A DNA stretch of 64,000 nt from Sphingobacterium humi (GTDB lineage: Bacteria > Bacteroidota > Bacteroidia > Sphingobacteriales > Sphingobacteriaceae). The DNA lies in NCBI RefSeq assembly GCF_009768885.1, contig NZ_WSQA01000005.1, forward strand, positions 124,001 through 188,000, given 5' to 3'. Below the pieces are notes generated by a model. That model made no database searches. It saw nothing but the letters and a program-made list of their open reading frames with translations, and was not told the origin of the DNA. Made by a program: the position numbers and the translations under genes. This document shows, in pieces, positions 16,349 to 23,464 of the stretch; positions within the stretch are counted from its first letter, which is position 1; each line of letters starts with the position of its first letter.

Positions 16349-16350
16349 TG

Positions 16351-18315
16351 CTATTTTGATTTCCAGACGTTATTTTCCGGATTGCTATCGGGATATACCT
16401 GATCTGGGTCTATTTTTACGGTACTTAGTTTCTCTGTGCTATTTAACAAAAAGCGCCAGCTTTGGTTTCTTTCCCAGATTTCTGCAGGCAATTTATGTCT
16501 TATTTTCTTTCCTGAAACAGTGGTTGCTTCAACTACAACAGGCATGGCCATTTTTTGCAGGTTGCTAATGCTGATGATGGCTCCTTTTGTAGGATCCAAA
16601 TCCGGATAATGTACATCGAAAATCGCCTGATCCAATTGCCAGTTATTTAAAAACCAGCCGCGCCAAAACCAAGCTAAGTTTTCGCCGGTTTCATTCTCCA
16701 TCGTGCGGAAGAAATCATCCGGTTGTGGGTGTTTATAGGCCCAGTATTCAATGTACTTCTTGAAGGCAGCATCAAATCGCTCGGCACCTAATACTTCATC
16801 GCGTAACATATGAAGCGCATAAGCAGGCTTGTAATAGGCCAATACACCAATATTTCTTTCCTTCATGCCTTGAGGGCTACTCATAATGGGTTCCAATTTA
16901 GGGTCCATGAGCACCGGAGTCATGGCGTTCTTGCTGCCCATCGAGCGGTTGTATTCGCCCTTGTTAAAGGCTTCGGTAGATAGGTCGTTAATGAAGGTAT
17001 TAAAGCCTTCATCCATCCAGGCATGGAGTCTTTCGTTGGATCCGACGATCATAGGGAACCAAATATGGCCAAACTCATGGTCTGTTACGCCCCATAGGTT
17101 AGCGGCTTTGGCGCGGTGGCCACAGAACACAATGCCGGGGTATTCCATACCGCCTACATTGGAGGCCACATTAACGGCAACCGGGTAGGGGTATTCCATC
17201 CATTTTTTGGAATAATATTCAATGGATGCTTTGGTATATTCGGTCGACCTCTCCCAGGCATTACCACCGTTACTTTCTTTGGGGTAAGCCGATAGGGCCA
17301 AAGCTTTTTTCCCGCTAGGCAGGTTTATCTTTGCGCCATCGAGAATGAAGGCTTTGGAAGATGCCCAAGCGACGTCGCGGGCGTTCTCCAAGCGATACTT
17401 CCAGGTTATGGTATTCTTTTGGGGGCGTGAGTTTGCTTGGGTCACCTCGCCCTCCGAACGAATAAGAACCGTATTATCGCTATTCATAGCCTTATTATAG
17501 CGTTCTAACTGATCTTTTGTCCACACCTCCTGCGGGTTCAATAGCTCGCCACCCATCACCACGATGTGGTTGGCCGGCGCGGTAATTTCCACATTGAAAT
17601 CGCCGTATTCCATGTAGAATTCCCCTGGTCCGGTGTAGGGAAGGCTGTTCCAGCCCATGATATCGTCATAAACAGCCAGCTTAGGATACCATTGCGCAAT
17701 GGCATAGATATTTCCGTTTTGGGTTTTCAGCACTCCGGTACGATCGGCACCGTATTCAGGAACCGTATAAGCGAAATCCATGCTGAATTCGGTTTTTCCC
17801 CCATTGGCAGCAAGAGGAGTAGGCAGATCGATACGCATCCGCGTATCATTTACCTGGTGTTTTAAGGCTTTGCCCCCTTTATCGACCACTTGGCTCAGCG
17901 TATAGCCTCCATTAAAGGCGGTTGCGGCCGAACCGTAGCGACTATTGGTTAAAGGCACGGTGGCCTGGCCGATGGAAGCCTGGTTGAATAAATTTTGCTC
18001 GACCTGCAGCCAGATAAAATCAAGCTGATCCGGACTGTTATTGGTGTATTGGATTTTTACCGTTCCTTTTACTTGGTTGGTCTGGTCGTCTAAGCTTACT
18101 TTAATGTCGTAGCTGGCGGCGTTCTGCCAATATTGATGCCCCGGTTTGCCGGAAGCAGATCGGTAGGGATTGCCGAAATGGGTGTAGAACTGAGGGTTAA
18201 AAGCCTCTTTATAATCGTATACACTTTCTTTGCTTTGCGCATAAGTTTCGCTGATGCCTTGGAAACTTAAACACAGTCCCGCTAAGGCAATAGCCATCAT
18301 TGAAGTTTTCTTCAT
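16351..18315 (-). CDS. Secreted M1-family zinc metallopeptidase
   Basis: The 654-residue aminopeptidase-like protein has a signal peptide ([18 protein letters not shown], cleavage near YAQ). A beta-sandwich N-domain precedes the exopeptidase motif GGMEYPG (about 388) and the zinc site HEFGH (about 413-417) with the distal glutamate Glu436 in WMDEGFNTF. These residues indicate an active gluzincin that trims N-terminal residues in the periplasm or outside. The ATG at 18315 was chosen because it directly precedes the signal peptide and avoids overlap with the upstream ArsC-like gene; an ATG at 18348 would add 11 residues. Confidence 0.9.
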   Translation of the reverse strand: MKKTSMMAIALAGLCLSFQGISETYAQSKESVYDYKEAFNPQFYTHFGNPYRSASGKPGHQYWQNAASYDIKVSLDDQTNQVKGTVKIQYTNNSPDQLDFIWLQVEQNLFNQASIGQATVPLTNSRYGSAATAFNGGYTLSQVVDKGGKALKHQVNDTRMRIDLPTPLAANGGKTEFSMDFAYTVPEYGADRTGVLKTQNGNIYAIAQWYPKLAVYDDIMGWNSLPYTGPGEFYMEYGDFNVEITAPANHIVVMGGELLNPQEVWTKDQLERYNKAMNSDNTVLIRSEGEVTQANSRPQKNTITWKYRLENARDVAWASSKAFILDGAKINLPSGKKALALSAYPKESNGGNAWERSTEYTKASIEYYSKKWMEYPYPVAVNVASNVGGMEYPGIVFCGHRAKAANLWGVTDHEFGHIWFPMIVGSNERLHAWMDEGFNTFINDLSTEAFNKGEYNRSMGSKNAMTPVLMDPKLEPIMSSPQGMKERNIGVLAYYKPAYALHMLRDEVLGAERFDAAFKKYIEYWAYKHPQPDDFFRTMENETGENLAWFWRGWFLNNWQLDQAIFDVHYPDLDPTKGAIISISNLQKMAMPVVVEATTVSGKKIRHKLPAEIWERNQSWRFLLNSTEKLSTVKIDPDQVYPDSNPENNVWKSK

Positions 18316-18316
18316 A

Positions 18317-18661
18317 TTAGAGTTTATTTTGGTATTCCTGTTCATCAAATCCGACGATAATTCCTTTCGGCGATTCGATAAGCGGGCGTTTAATCATGCT
18401 GTTGTTAGCCAGTAAAACGGTATTTGCCGATTTGGCATCGGTAACTTGTGCCTGTTCTTCCGGACTTAATTTACGCCAGGTTGTTCCTTTTTTGTTCAGT
18501 AGTTGCTCCCAGGAAACTTCCTTTTCCCATTCTTCTAATTTCGCGAGTTGGGCAGGTTCTTTTTTATAATCGTGGAAGACATATTCCTTCTTATTTTCGT
18601 TTAACCAATCCAATGCTTTTTTTACACTGTTGCAATTCTTGATGCCATATACTTGTAACAT
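18317..18661 (-). CDS. ArsC/Spx-family thioredoxin-fold protein
   Basis: The 114-residue protein belongs to the ArsC/Spx/YffB family. The N-terminal strand leads to [15 protein letters not shown], with a single cysteine (Cys10) in place of the thioredoxin CxxC, and it lacks the arsenate-reductase arginine context that would prove arsenate activity. The phrase [12 protein letters not shown] and the C-terminal [19 protein letters not shown] are typical of the YffB subgroup, whose function is uncertain (glutathione-dependent thiol reductase or regulator). The M1 peptidase gene starts 1 bp after its stop, so they share a transcript. Confidence 0.85.
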   Translation of the reverse strand: MLQVYGIKNCNSVKKALDWLNENKKEYVFHDYKKEPAQLAKLEEWEKEVSWEQLLNKKGTTWRKLSPEEQAQVTDAKSANTVLLANNSMIKRPLIESPKGIIVGFDEQEYQNKL

Positions 18662-18841
18662 AGGTTTTCCTGTTTTTTGGATAAAGATATTAAATCCTGC
18701 CTAATGCCTTTGTAAAATACTGTTAATTTTAGGTCATTTGGCGCTAATCATGGGCATAGCCGCTTTTTTTTTAGAAGCAAACTTCCCGAGGACAGAGGCA
18801 TGCTGTTGATTTTAACGGCATTTCTCCGGCTGAATTTTAGT

Positions 18842-18860
18842 TAGTGTAATTTTTACACTA
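18842..18860. promoter_or_regulatory. Perfect palindrome upstream of fba
   Basis: TAGTGTAA and TTACACTA form an 8-bp inverted repeat with a 3-bp spacer, placed 26 bp before a -7-like TATCTTTA (18887-18894) and 68 bp before the fba ATG. The position suits an operator or activator site. No regulator is known from the sequence. Confidence 0.5.
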
Positions 18861-18928
18861 TATTTTTTCGATTGATAATTATTCGCTATCTTTAGAGCCT
18901 ATAAACAAATACTTAGAACAGATAAACT

Positions 18929-20008
18929 ATGAGCCTAAAAGATTTCAAAGGTGTTTTAACAGGAGATCAAGTACAAGAGTTATTTGAGATCGCTAAAAGA
19001 GAGAAGTTTGCTTTACCAGCGGTAAACATTATTGGCACAAACTCGATCAATGCTGTGATGGAAACGGCAAAAGCAGTTAATTCACCTGTCATTATTCAGT
19101 TATCGAATGGCGGAGCACAGTTTTATGCAGGGAAGTCCTTAAATAATGATGGCTTGCAAGCTTGCATTTTAGGCGCTGTGTCAGCTGCTCAACACGTACA
19201 TTTATTAGCAGAGCACTACGGTGTTGCTGTTATTTTACATACAGACCACGCTGCCAAGAAATTGTTGCCATGGATTGATGGTTTATTGGATGCTGGCGAG
19301 AAGTTTTTTGCGCAACATGGTAAGCCTTTGTTCTCCTCGCATATGCTTGACTTATCTGAAGAGCCTATTGAAGAGAATATTGAGATTTCTAAGAAATATT
19401 TAGAGCGCATGAAACCACTAGGTATGACTGTAGAAATTGAACTAGGTGTAACTGGTGGAGAAGAAGATGGCGTAGATAATTCCGATGTAGATAGCTCTAA
19501 ATTATATACCCAGCCGGAAGAAGTGGCTTATGCTTTTGAAGAACTATCTAAAGTTTCTGATAAGTTTACCGTTGCTGCAGCCTTTGGTAATGTGCATGGT
19601 GTTTATAAACCAGGGAACGTGAAGTTGCAACCGGTAATTTTGCATAACTCGCAAGAGTATATCCGTGAGAAATTCAACTTGAAAGAAGAGAAACCTGTAA
19701 ACTTTGTATTCCATGGTGGTTCAGGCTCTTCGCCAGAAGAAATTACCGAAGCAATTTCTTACGGTGCTATTAAAATGAACATCGATACAGATATGCAATG
19801 GGCATTCTGGGATGGCGTGCGTGCATACGAAGCGAAGAACCACGACTACTTGCAAGCACAGATCGGTAACCCAGAAGGTGCTGATTCGCCAAATAAAAAA
19901 TACTACGACCCACGTGTTTGGTTAAGAAAAGGAGAGGAAGCTTTCGTTACGCGTTTAAAACAAGCGTTCGAAGAGCTGAATGCCATTGATATCAACAACA
20001 AACTCTAA
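18929..20008 (+). CDS. fbaA: Class II fructose-bisphosphate aldolase
   Basis: This glycolytic and gluconeogenic enzyme cleaves fructose-1,6-bisphosphate. The 359-residue length equals that of the E. coli class IIA enzyme. The zinc-site segment VILHTDHAAKK (about 104-114) and the phosphate-binding FHGGSGSSPEEI (about 265-276) and INIDTDMQWA-like (IKMNIDTDMQWAFWDG) blocks are intact. It is monocistronic, with a palindrome in its promoter region and a terminator just after the stop. Codon use is strongly biased, with frequent TTA, AAA and CGT and few rare codons, as for a highly expressed gene. Confidence 0.95.
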   Translation: MSLKDFKGVLTGDQVQELFEIAKREKFALPAVNIIGTNSINAVMETAKAVNSPVIIQLSNGGAQFYAGKSLNNDGLQACILGAVSAAQHVHLLAEHYGVAVILHTDHAAKKLLPWIDGLLDAGEKFFAQHGKPLFSSHMLDLSEEPIEENIEISKKYLERMKPLGMTVEIELGVTGGEEDGVDNSDVDSSKLYTQPEEVAYAFEELSKVSDKFTVAAAFGNVHGVYKPGNVKLQPVILHNSQEYIREKFNLKEEKPVNFVFHGGSGSSPEEITEAISYGAIKMNIDTDMQWAFWDGVRAYEAKNHDYLQAQIGNPEGADSPNKKYYDPRVWLRKGEEAFVTRLKQAFEELNAIDINNKL

Positions 20009-20032
20009 GCAAAGCGTTTGTCATATAATATG

Positions 20033-20065
20033 GAAAGGCGAGGATCATCCTCGCCTTTCTCATTT
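20033..20065 (+). terminator. Rho-independent terminator of fba
   Basis: A perfect 12-bp stem (20033-20044 and 20048-20059) with a 3-nt loop is followed by a short T-rich tail. Confidence 0.8.
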
Positions 20066-20085
20066 TGGTGTCAAATGAATCCTAT

Positions 20086-20099
20086 CAAGAATATTCTTG
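20086..20099. promoter_or_regulatory. 14-bp perfect palindrome upstream of the xerC-like gene
   Basis: CAAGAATATTCTTG lies about 60 bp before the start of the recombinase gene. It could be an operator. It is AT-rich enough that chance cannot be excluded. Confidence 0.3.
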
Positions 20100-20158
20100 T
20101 CGATAATCACATTTTTATTGCTAAATAATTCCTAATATTACTTCAAAGGGAAGGAGCT

Positions 20159-21040
20159 ATGTATAAAGATCGTTTTATAAATTATCTGCAATTTGAGAAA
20201 CGCTATTCGGAGCATACCCTCTTGGCCTATGAGAAAGAGATTCAGCAATTGCTGGATTTTATGGAAAAGGAAGGATGTGCTTTTTCCGACGCTGACTATC
20301 GGTTTTTACGGTATTATTTTTCGAGCTTAAAGGAATCGGGTTTGGAAGCCAGTACGGTTAATCGGGCCATCTCCTCGATTAAATCCTACTATAAGTTTCT
20401 GCAACGCGAAGGCTTGCACAGCGCCAATCCGATGGGTTTGATTAAAGCCTTAAAGATGCCCAAGAAACTGCCGACGGTGGTGGAAAAGGACAAATTGGTG
20501 AACCTGTTGGAAACCTTGGAGAAACAGGAGCAGAGCTTTATGGATTTACGCGATTTTATTGTGTTGGAGCTTCTTTTTGGAACCGGTATCCGTTTGGCGG
20601 AATTATTAAAAATTAAGGACATTGATGTTGACTTTTATAATAAAAAAATACTTATATTCGGAAAAAGGAGCAAAGAACGTTTCGTTCCTATTCACGCCAA
20701 TTTAGCTGCCGAGTTGAAAAGGTATATGTTAGAAAAAAAACAACAGGGTTTTCAAAACATAATACCCGAATTAATCGTTAGCAAAGTAGGGAAGCCTGCC
20801 TATCCCAAACTAATCTATAAGATTGTAACCCGGTATCTAGGGCTGATTACTTCGCAACAAAAAAGAAGTCCTCACGTACTTAGACATACCTTCGCTACAG
20901 CTTTATTAGACAATGGGGCAGATTTGAATGCGATAAAAGAATTATTAGGTCACGCTGGGTTGTCCGCAACGCAAGTATATACGCATAACTCAGCAGAACG
21001 TTTGAAATCAATTTATAAACAAGCCCATCCAAAGGCTTAA
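20159..21040 (+). CDS. XerC/XerD-type tyrosine recombinase
   Basis: The 293-residue protein has the size and layout of chromosome-dimer-resolving Xer recombinases: a SAM-like core-binding domain (about 1-90) and a catalytic domain carrying Arg145 (GTGIRLAE), Lys169, His239-x-x-Arg242 (HVLRH), His265 and the nucleophile Tyr274. Unlike the integrase at 805, every catalytic residue is present. Its neighbour is an HPF gene, an arrangement common in Bacteroidota for the chromosomal xerC copy. An AAGGAG ribosome-binding site lies close before the ATG. XerC versus XerD cannot be settled from this alone. Confidence 0.88.
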   Translation: MYKDRFINYLQFEKRYSEHTLLAYEKEIQQLLDFMEKEGCAFSDADYRFLRYYFSSLKESGLEASTVNRAISSIKSYYKFLQREGLHSANPMGLIKALKMPKKLPTVVEKDKLVNLLETLEKQEQSFMDLRDFIVLELLFGTGIRLAELLKIKDIDVDFYNKKILIFGKRSKERFVPIHANLAAELKRYMLEKKQQGFQNIIPELIVSKVGKPAYPKLIYKIVTRYLGLITSQQKRSPHVLRHTFATALLDNGADLNAIKELLGHAGLSATQVYTHNSAERLKSIYKQAHPKA

Positions 21041-21053
21041 AAAAGGAGGAAAA

Positions 21054-21395
21054 ATGAACATTACAGTGCAATCTATTAAATTTAATGCAGACCAAAAGTT
21101 AATTGAGTTCATTAAGAAGAGAACCGAGAAGTTGAATCAGTTTTTGGACAACATTATCGAAGGTGTTTGCTACCTCAGGTTGGAAAATGTTGATGACGAA
21201 GCGAACAAGGTAGTCGAGTTGAAATTTAATGTTCCTGGAAATCAGATGTTTGCCAAAGGACAGGCAAAGAGCTTTGAAGAAGCAACAGATATTGCTATTG
21301 AGTCAATCAGGCGCCAGATTAATAAGCACAAAACAAAAACCCGAACTAATGTCAGTAACCACAAGGAAATTTTAAATCAAGAAGAAGAATTCTAA
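21054..21395 (+). CDS. hpf: Ribosome hibernation promoting factor (short HPF/RaiA family)
   Basis: The 113-residue protein has the beta-alpha-beta-beta-beta-alpha fold of the S30AE family: MNITVQSIKFNADQKLIEFI, KRTEKLNQFLDNI, VVELKFNVPGNQMFAKGQ, and an amphipathic C-terminal helix SFEEATDIAIESIRRQINKH. It is expected to bind the decoding region of the 30S subunit and inactivate ribosomes in stationary phase. It lacks the C-terminal dimerisation domain of long HPFs. It follows the recombinase gene by 13 bp behind an unusually strong Shine-Dalgarno sequence (AAGGAGG at 21043-21049). Confidence 0.93.
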   Translation: MNITVQSIKFNADQKLIEFIKKRTEKLNQFLDNIIEGVCYLRLENVDDEANKVVELKFNVPGNQMFAKGQAKSFEEATDIAIESIRRQINKHKTKTRTNVSNHKEILNQEEEF

Positions 21396-21417
21396 GAAAA
21401 TAACAGATATAGAAGGA

Positions 21418-21447
21418 AAAGCTGCCCTCCCGGGGCAGCTTTTTTTA
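21418..21447 (+). terminator. Rho-independent terminator of the xerC-hpf operon
   Basis: A perfect 8-bp GC-rich stem (21420-21427 and 21433-21440), extended by flanking A-T pairs, is followed by seven Ts. Confidence 0.9.
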
Positions 21448-21561
21448 TGTAAAGCGCTAAAGTTCTAATTTGTAGCGAAATAACTATAGCAACTGTGGCC
21501 TTAATTGCTTTATCTATAAGAAATTCTAGGTAACTTTAGGTTAAGGATAAACCTCCGTCTC

Positions 21562-22071
21562 ATGTCGCTAGATAAACTCAAAATTCTGGAATCACTGATT
21601 AAAACAGTGGATGGTAGAACCATCATGCAAAATTGTGACTTTTGTATGTGGTTGGATGAATTGGCTTCCCCCTTTGAGATTACCCATAAACTGGAAAAGA
21701 TGCTTCATTTAGAAGGCTTAACCACCGCACCTTTCCAACCCAATGGGATGCTGATTCGTTATAAACAACAAACTGTCCATCTGCACAATATCGAAGAGAG
21801 CATCGATCTGGATCAATTTCTTTATTTTCTGAACGAGTTATTACATCCGGCTTATGAAATCCGCTTTTGGAATGGTTCCTTAGGCATGAATACCCTAGCC
21901 TTTATTCCCTTGGAGCGCGAATTATGGGATGCTTTGGAAGAAAATATGGGCATTTGTCCGGTGAATGGCGAGTTTTCACGCCTGAATAGGGGGGCGCATC
22001 TGTTTCAATTGGACGAGCTGACCAGCATTCAGCTGTTAGATAATTACACGAAATTTAAAGGAAATTTATAG
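21562..22071 (+). CDS. Hypothetical cytosolic protein
   Basis: The 169-residue protein has no signal peptide, membrane segment or recognised motif. It is rich in hydrophobic and aromatic residues arranged as alternating helices and strands, and carries a central IEESIDLDQFLYFLNELLHP segment. A TAACTTTA element at 21531-21538 could serve as its -7 site. Codon use matches the neighbours, which supports a real gene. The function is unknown. Confidence 0.6.
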   Translation: MSLDKLKILESLIKTVDGRTIMQNCDFCMWLDELASPFEITHKLEKMLHLEGLTTAPFQPNGMLIRYKQQTVHLHNIEESIDLDQFLYFLNELLHPAYEIRFWNGSLGMNTLAFIPLERELWDALEENMGICPVNGEFSRLNRGAHLFQLDELTSIQLLDNYTKFKGNL

Positions 22072-22205
22072 CTTTTTTACAGTGGATTTATGACTTTTAT
22101 TAAAAAATTAGCTTATAATTCCTCCTGAAAAACAGAGTTAAAACCTTTAAAATTAGCTTGTTGTAATATTGTTGGAATGGCGAGTTACTTTCTTCAACTT
22201 ATTTA

Positions 22206-22237
22206 TTTGGAATCAATCTTATTATTATTTAGATTTG
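22206..22237 (+). promoter_or_regulatory. Strong Bacteroidota-type promoter
   Basis: TTTG at 22206-22209, a 20-nt spacer and TAGATTTG at 22230-22237 match TTTG-N19/20-TAnnTTTG fully. Transcription would begin near 22244, which supports the downstream gene starting at 22259 rather than at an earlier in-frame codon. Confidence 0.7.
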
Positions 22238-22258
22238 TTCCAGATTAAAAGAAGGTAC

Positions 22259-22621
22259 ATGATTTGTCCATTAGCAAACGTTGAGGAAGTTTTTCAAACC
22301 GATTATGCATCGGTTTTTCAATGTAGTCGTAGAAATTGTTATTGGTTAGAGTTCCAGGGGAACACGACATCTTTTACTGTTCGTGATTTCTTAGCATTTA
22401 AAAAGAAGATTGATGACGTAGACGTGGAACGGATGTTGGTGAATGCGGCGCGTACCTTTGATTATGAAATTATTATGCCTTTTCGTACCGAGCGTTGTTT
22501 TATCCTATCGGTAGAAGAAGTTCTTCAACTTCGGGAGGTTTTAGCCGGTGCTAAATTTATGATTGAGCTGAACAGCGAAATCAAGAAGTGCCTGCAAATT
22601 GGAGCCGTTATGGCTTATTAG
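22259..22621 (+). CDS. Conserved hypothetical protein (DUF6686-like)
   Basis: The 120-residue protein begins at the ATG behind AAGAAGG and just downstream of the promoter at 22206. An upstream in-frame extension would begin before the transcription start and is rejected. Its N-terminal half has two cysteines and a strand WLEFQGNTTSFTVRDFLAF, a pattern I associate with the small Bacteroidota family DUF6686. The C-terminal half is mixed alpha/beta. No catalytic residues can be named and the function is unknown. It lies upstream of ferritin but has its own promoter, and a weak inverted repeat (22639-22657) follows it. Confidence 0.6.
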   Translation: MICPLANVEEVFQTDYASVFQCSRRNCYWLEFQGNTTSFTVRDFLAFKKKIDDVDVERMLVNAARTFDYEIIMPFRTERCFILSVEEVLQLREVLAGAKFMIELNSEIKKCLQIGAVMAY

Positions 22622-22725
22622 TCTTAGCTGTAATTATACTAGTTCTAAATTAACTAGCTTTTAAGTGGTTAATTTAGACTGAATTTGTATAGCAGAAAAT
22701 TAACATTATTTTCTTATTAACACCG

Positions 22726-22733
22726 TATCTTTG
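22726..22733 (+). promoter_or_regulatory. -7 element of the ferritin gene
   Basis: TATCTTTG is a perfect TAnnTTTG match 59 nt before the ferritin ATG. The -33 region is not recognisable, which may mean that an activator is needed. Confidence 0.5.
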
Positions 22734-22792
22734 TGTTATAGCAAAAGGGTAGTCAATCTATCTTTTCGCTTCACACTTAAATATATATTGTT

Positions 22793-23320
22793 ATGAAAGA
22801 TCTATTGAAATTAAAAACATCTATCTCTGAAGAGATTGAAAACATATTAAATGAACAAGTAAAAATCGAAGGACATGCATCCGCTTTATACCTAGCGATG
22901 TCAGCATGGTGTGATGATCAAGGTTTAGATAATGCAGCTTCATTCTTCGCGAAACAATCTGACGAAGAGCGTACGCACATGTTGAAAATCTTCAACTACA
23001 TTTCTAACCGTGGTGGTCGTTCAATTTCTCCGGAAATCACCAATGTTCCTGTAGATTTTGATTCCTTCCGTGGCGTATTCGAGCAAACTTTAGAACAAGA
23101 AATGTTTGTGACGGAGCAGTTTAACAAAATTGCTGAGAAATGTTTTAAAGTGAAAGATTTCGTAACGTTCAACTTTATCCAATGGTTCTTGGCCGAGCAA
23201 GTAGAAGAAGAATACGTAGCTCGTCGTATCCTAGAATTATTTGATGTTATTGGAGAAGAAGGTACTGGACGCTGGGAAATCGATCGTCATTTGGTAAAAG
23301 TGACCTTTGACGGCGAATAA
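22793..23320 (+). CDS. ftnA: Bacterial non-haem ferritin
   Basis: FtnA is an iron-storage protein assembling as a 24-subunit shell that oxidises Fe(II). The 175-residue four-helix bundle shows the ferroxidase residues Glu26 (in KIEGHAS), Glu59 and His62 (EERTH), plus a C-helix glutamate in the EQEMFVTEQF segment and the later EQVEEE segment. There is no haem-binding methionine pattern of bacterioferritin. It is monocistronic, with its own -7 element and a strong terminator. Codon use is that of a highly expressed gene. Confidence 0.93.
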   Translation: MKDLLKLKTSISEEIENILNEQVKIEGHASALYLAMSAWCDDQGLDNAASFFAKQSDEERTHMLKIFNYISNRGGRSISPEITNVPVDFDSFRGVFEQTLEQEMFVTEQFNKIAEKCFKVKDFVTFNFIQWFLAEQVEEEYVARRILELFDVIGEEGTGRWEIDRHLVKVTFDGE

Positions 23321-23337
23321 GTTTAGTAAGAATTAAA

Positions 23338-23376
23338 AAAAAGGGGCTAAAATATAATTTTTAGCCCCTTTTTTTA
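23338..23376 (+). terminator. Rho-independent terminator of ferritin
   Basis: A perfect stem of at least 12 bp (23341-23352 and 23359-23370) with a 6-nt loop is flanked by A-runs before and T-runs after. Confidence 0.9.
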
Positions 23377-23464
23377 TACAAAAATTTTAAGTTCCTACGT
23401 TTTAATGTTAAATTTCATTTGTTGAGAATTAATAAGTTTAAATCACGTTTTTAGGATCTTAATC

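Noticed and set aside
20159..21040. Xer-like recombinase as a mobile-element integrase.
   Set aside because: Length, complete catalytic set and the HPF neighbour fit the chromosomal Xer gene better. No element boundaries are seen around it.
22169..22258. N-terminal extension of the DUF6686-like protein.
   Set aside because: A clear promoter (22206-22237) lies inside the extension, so transcription begins after it.
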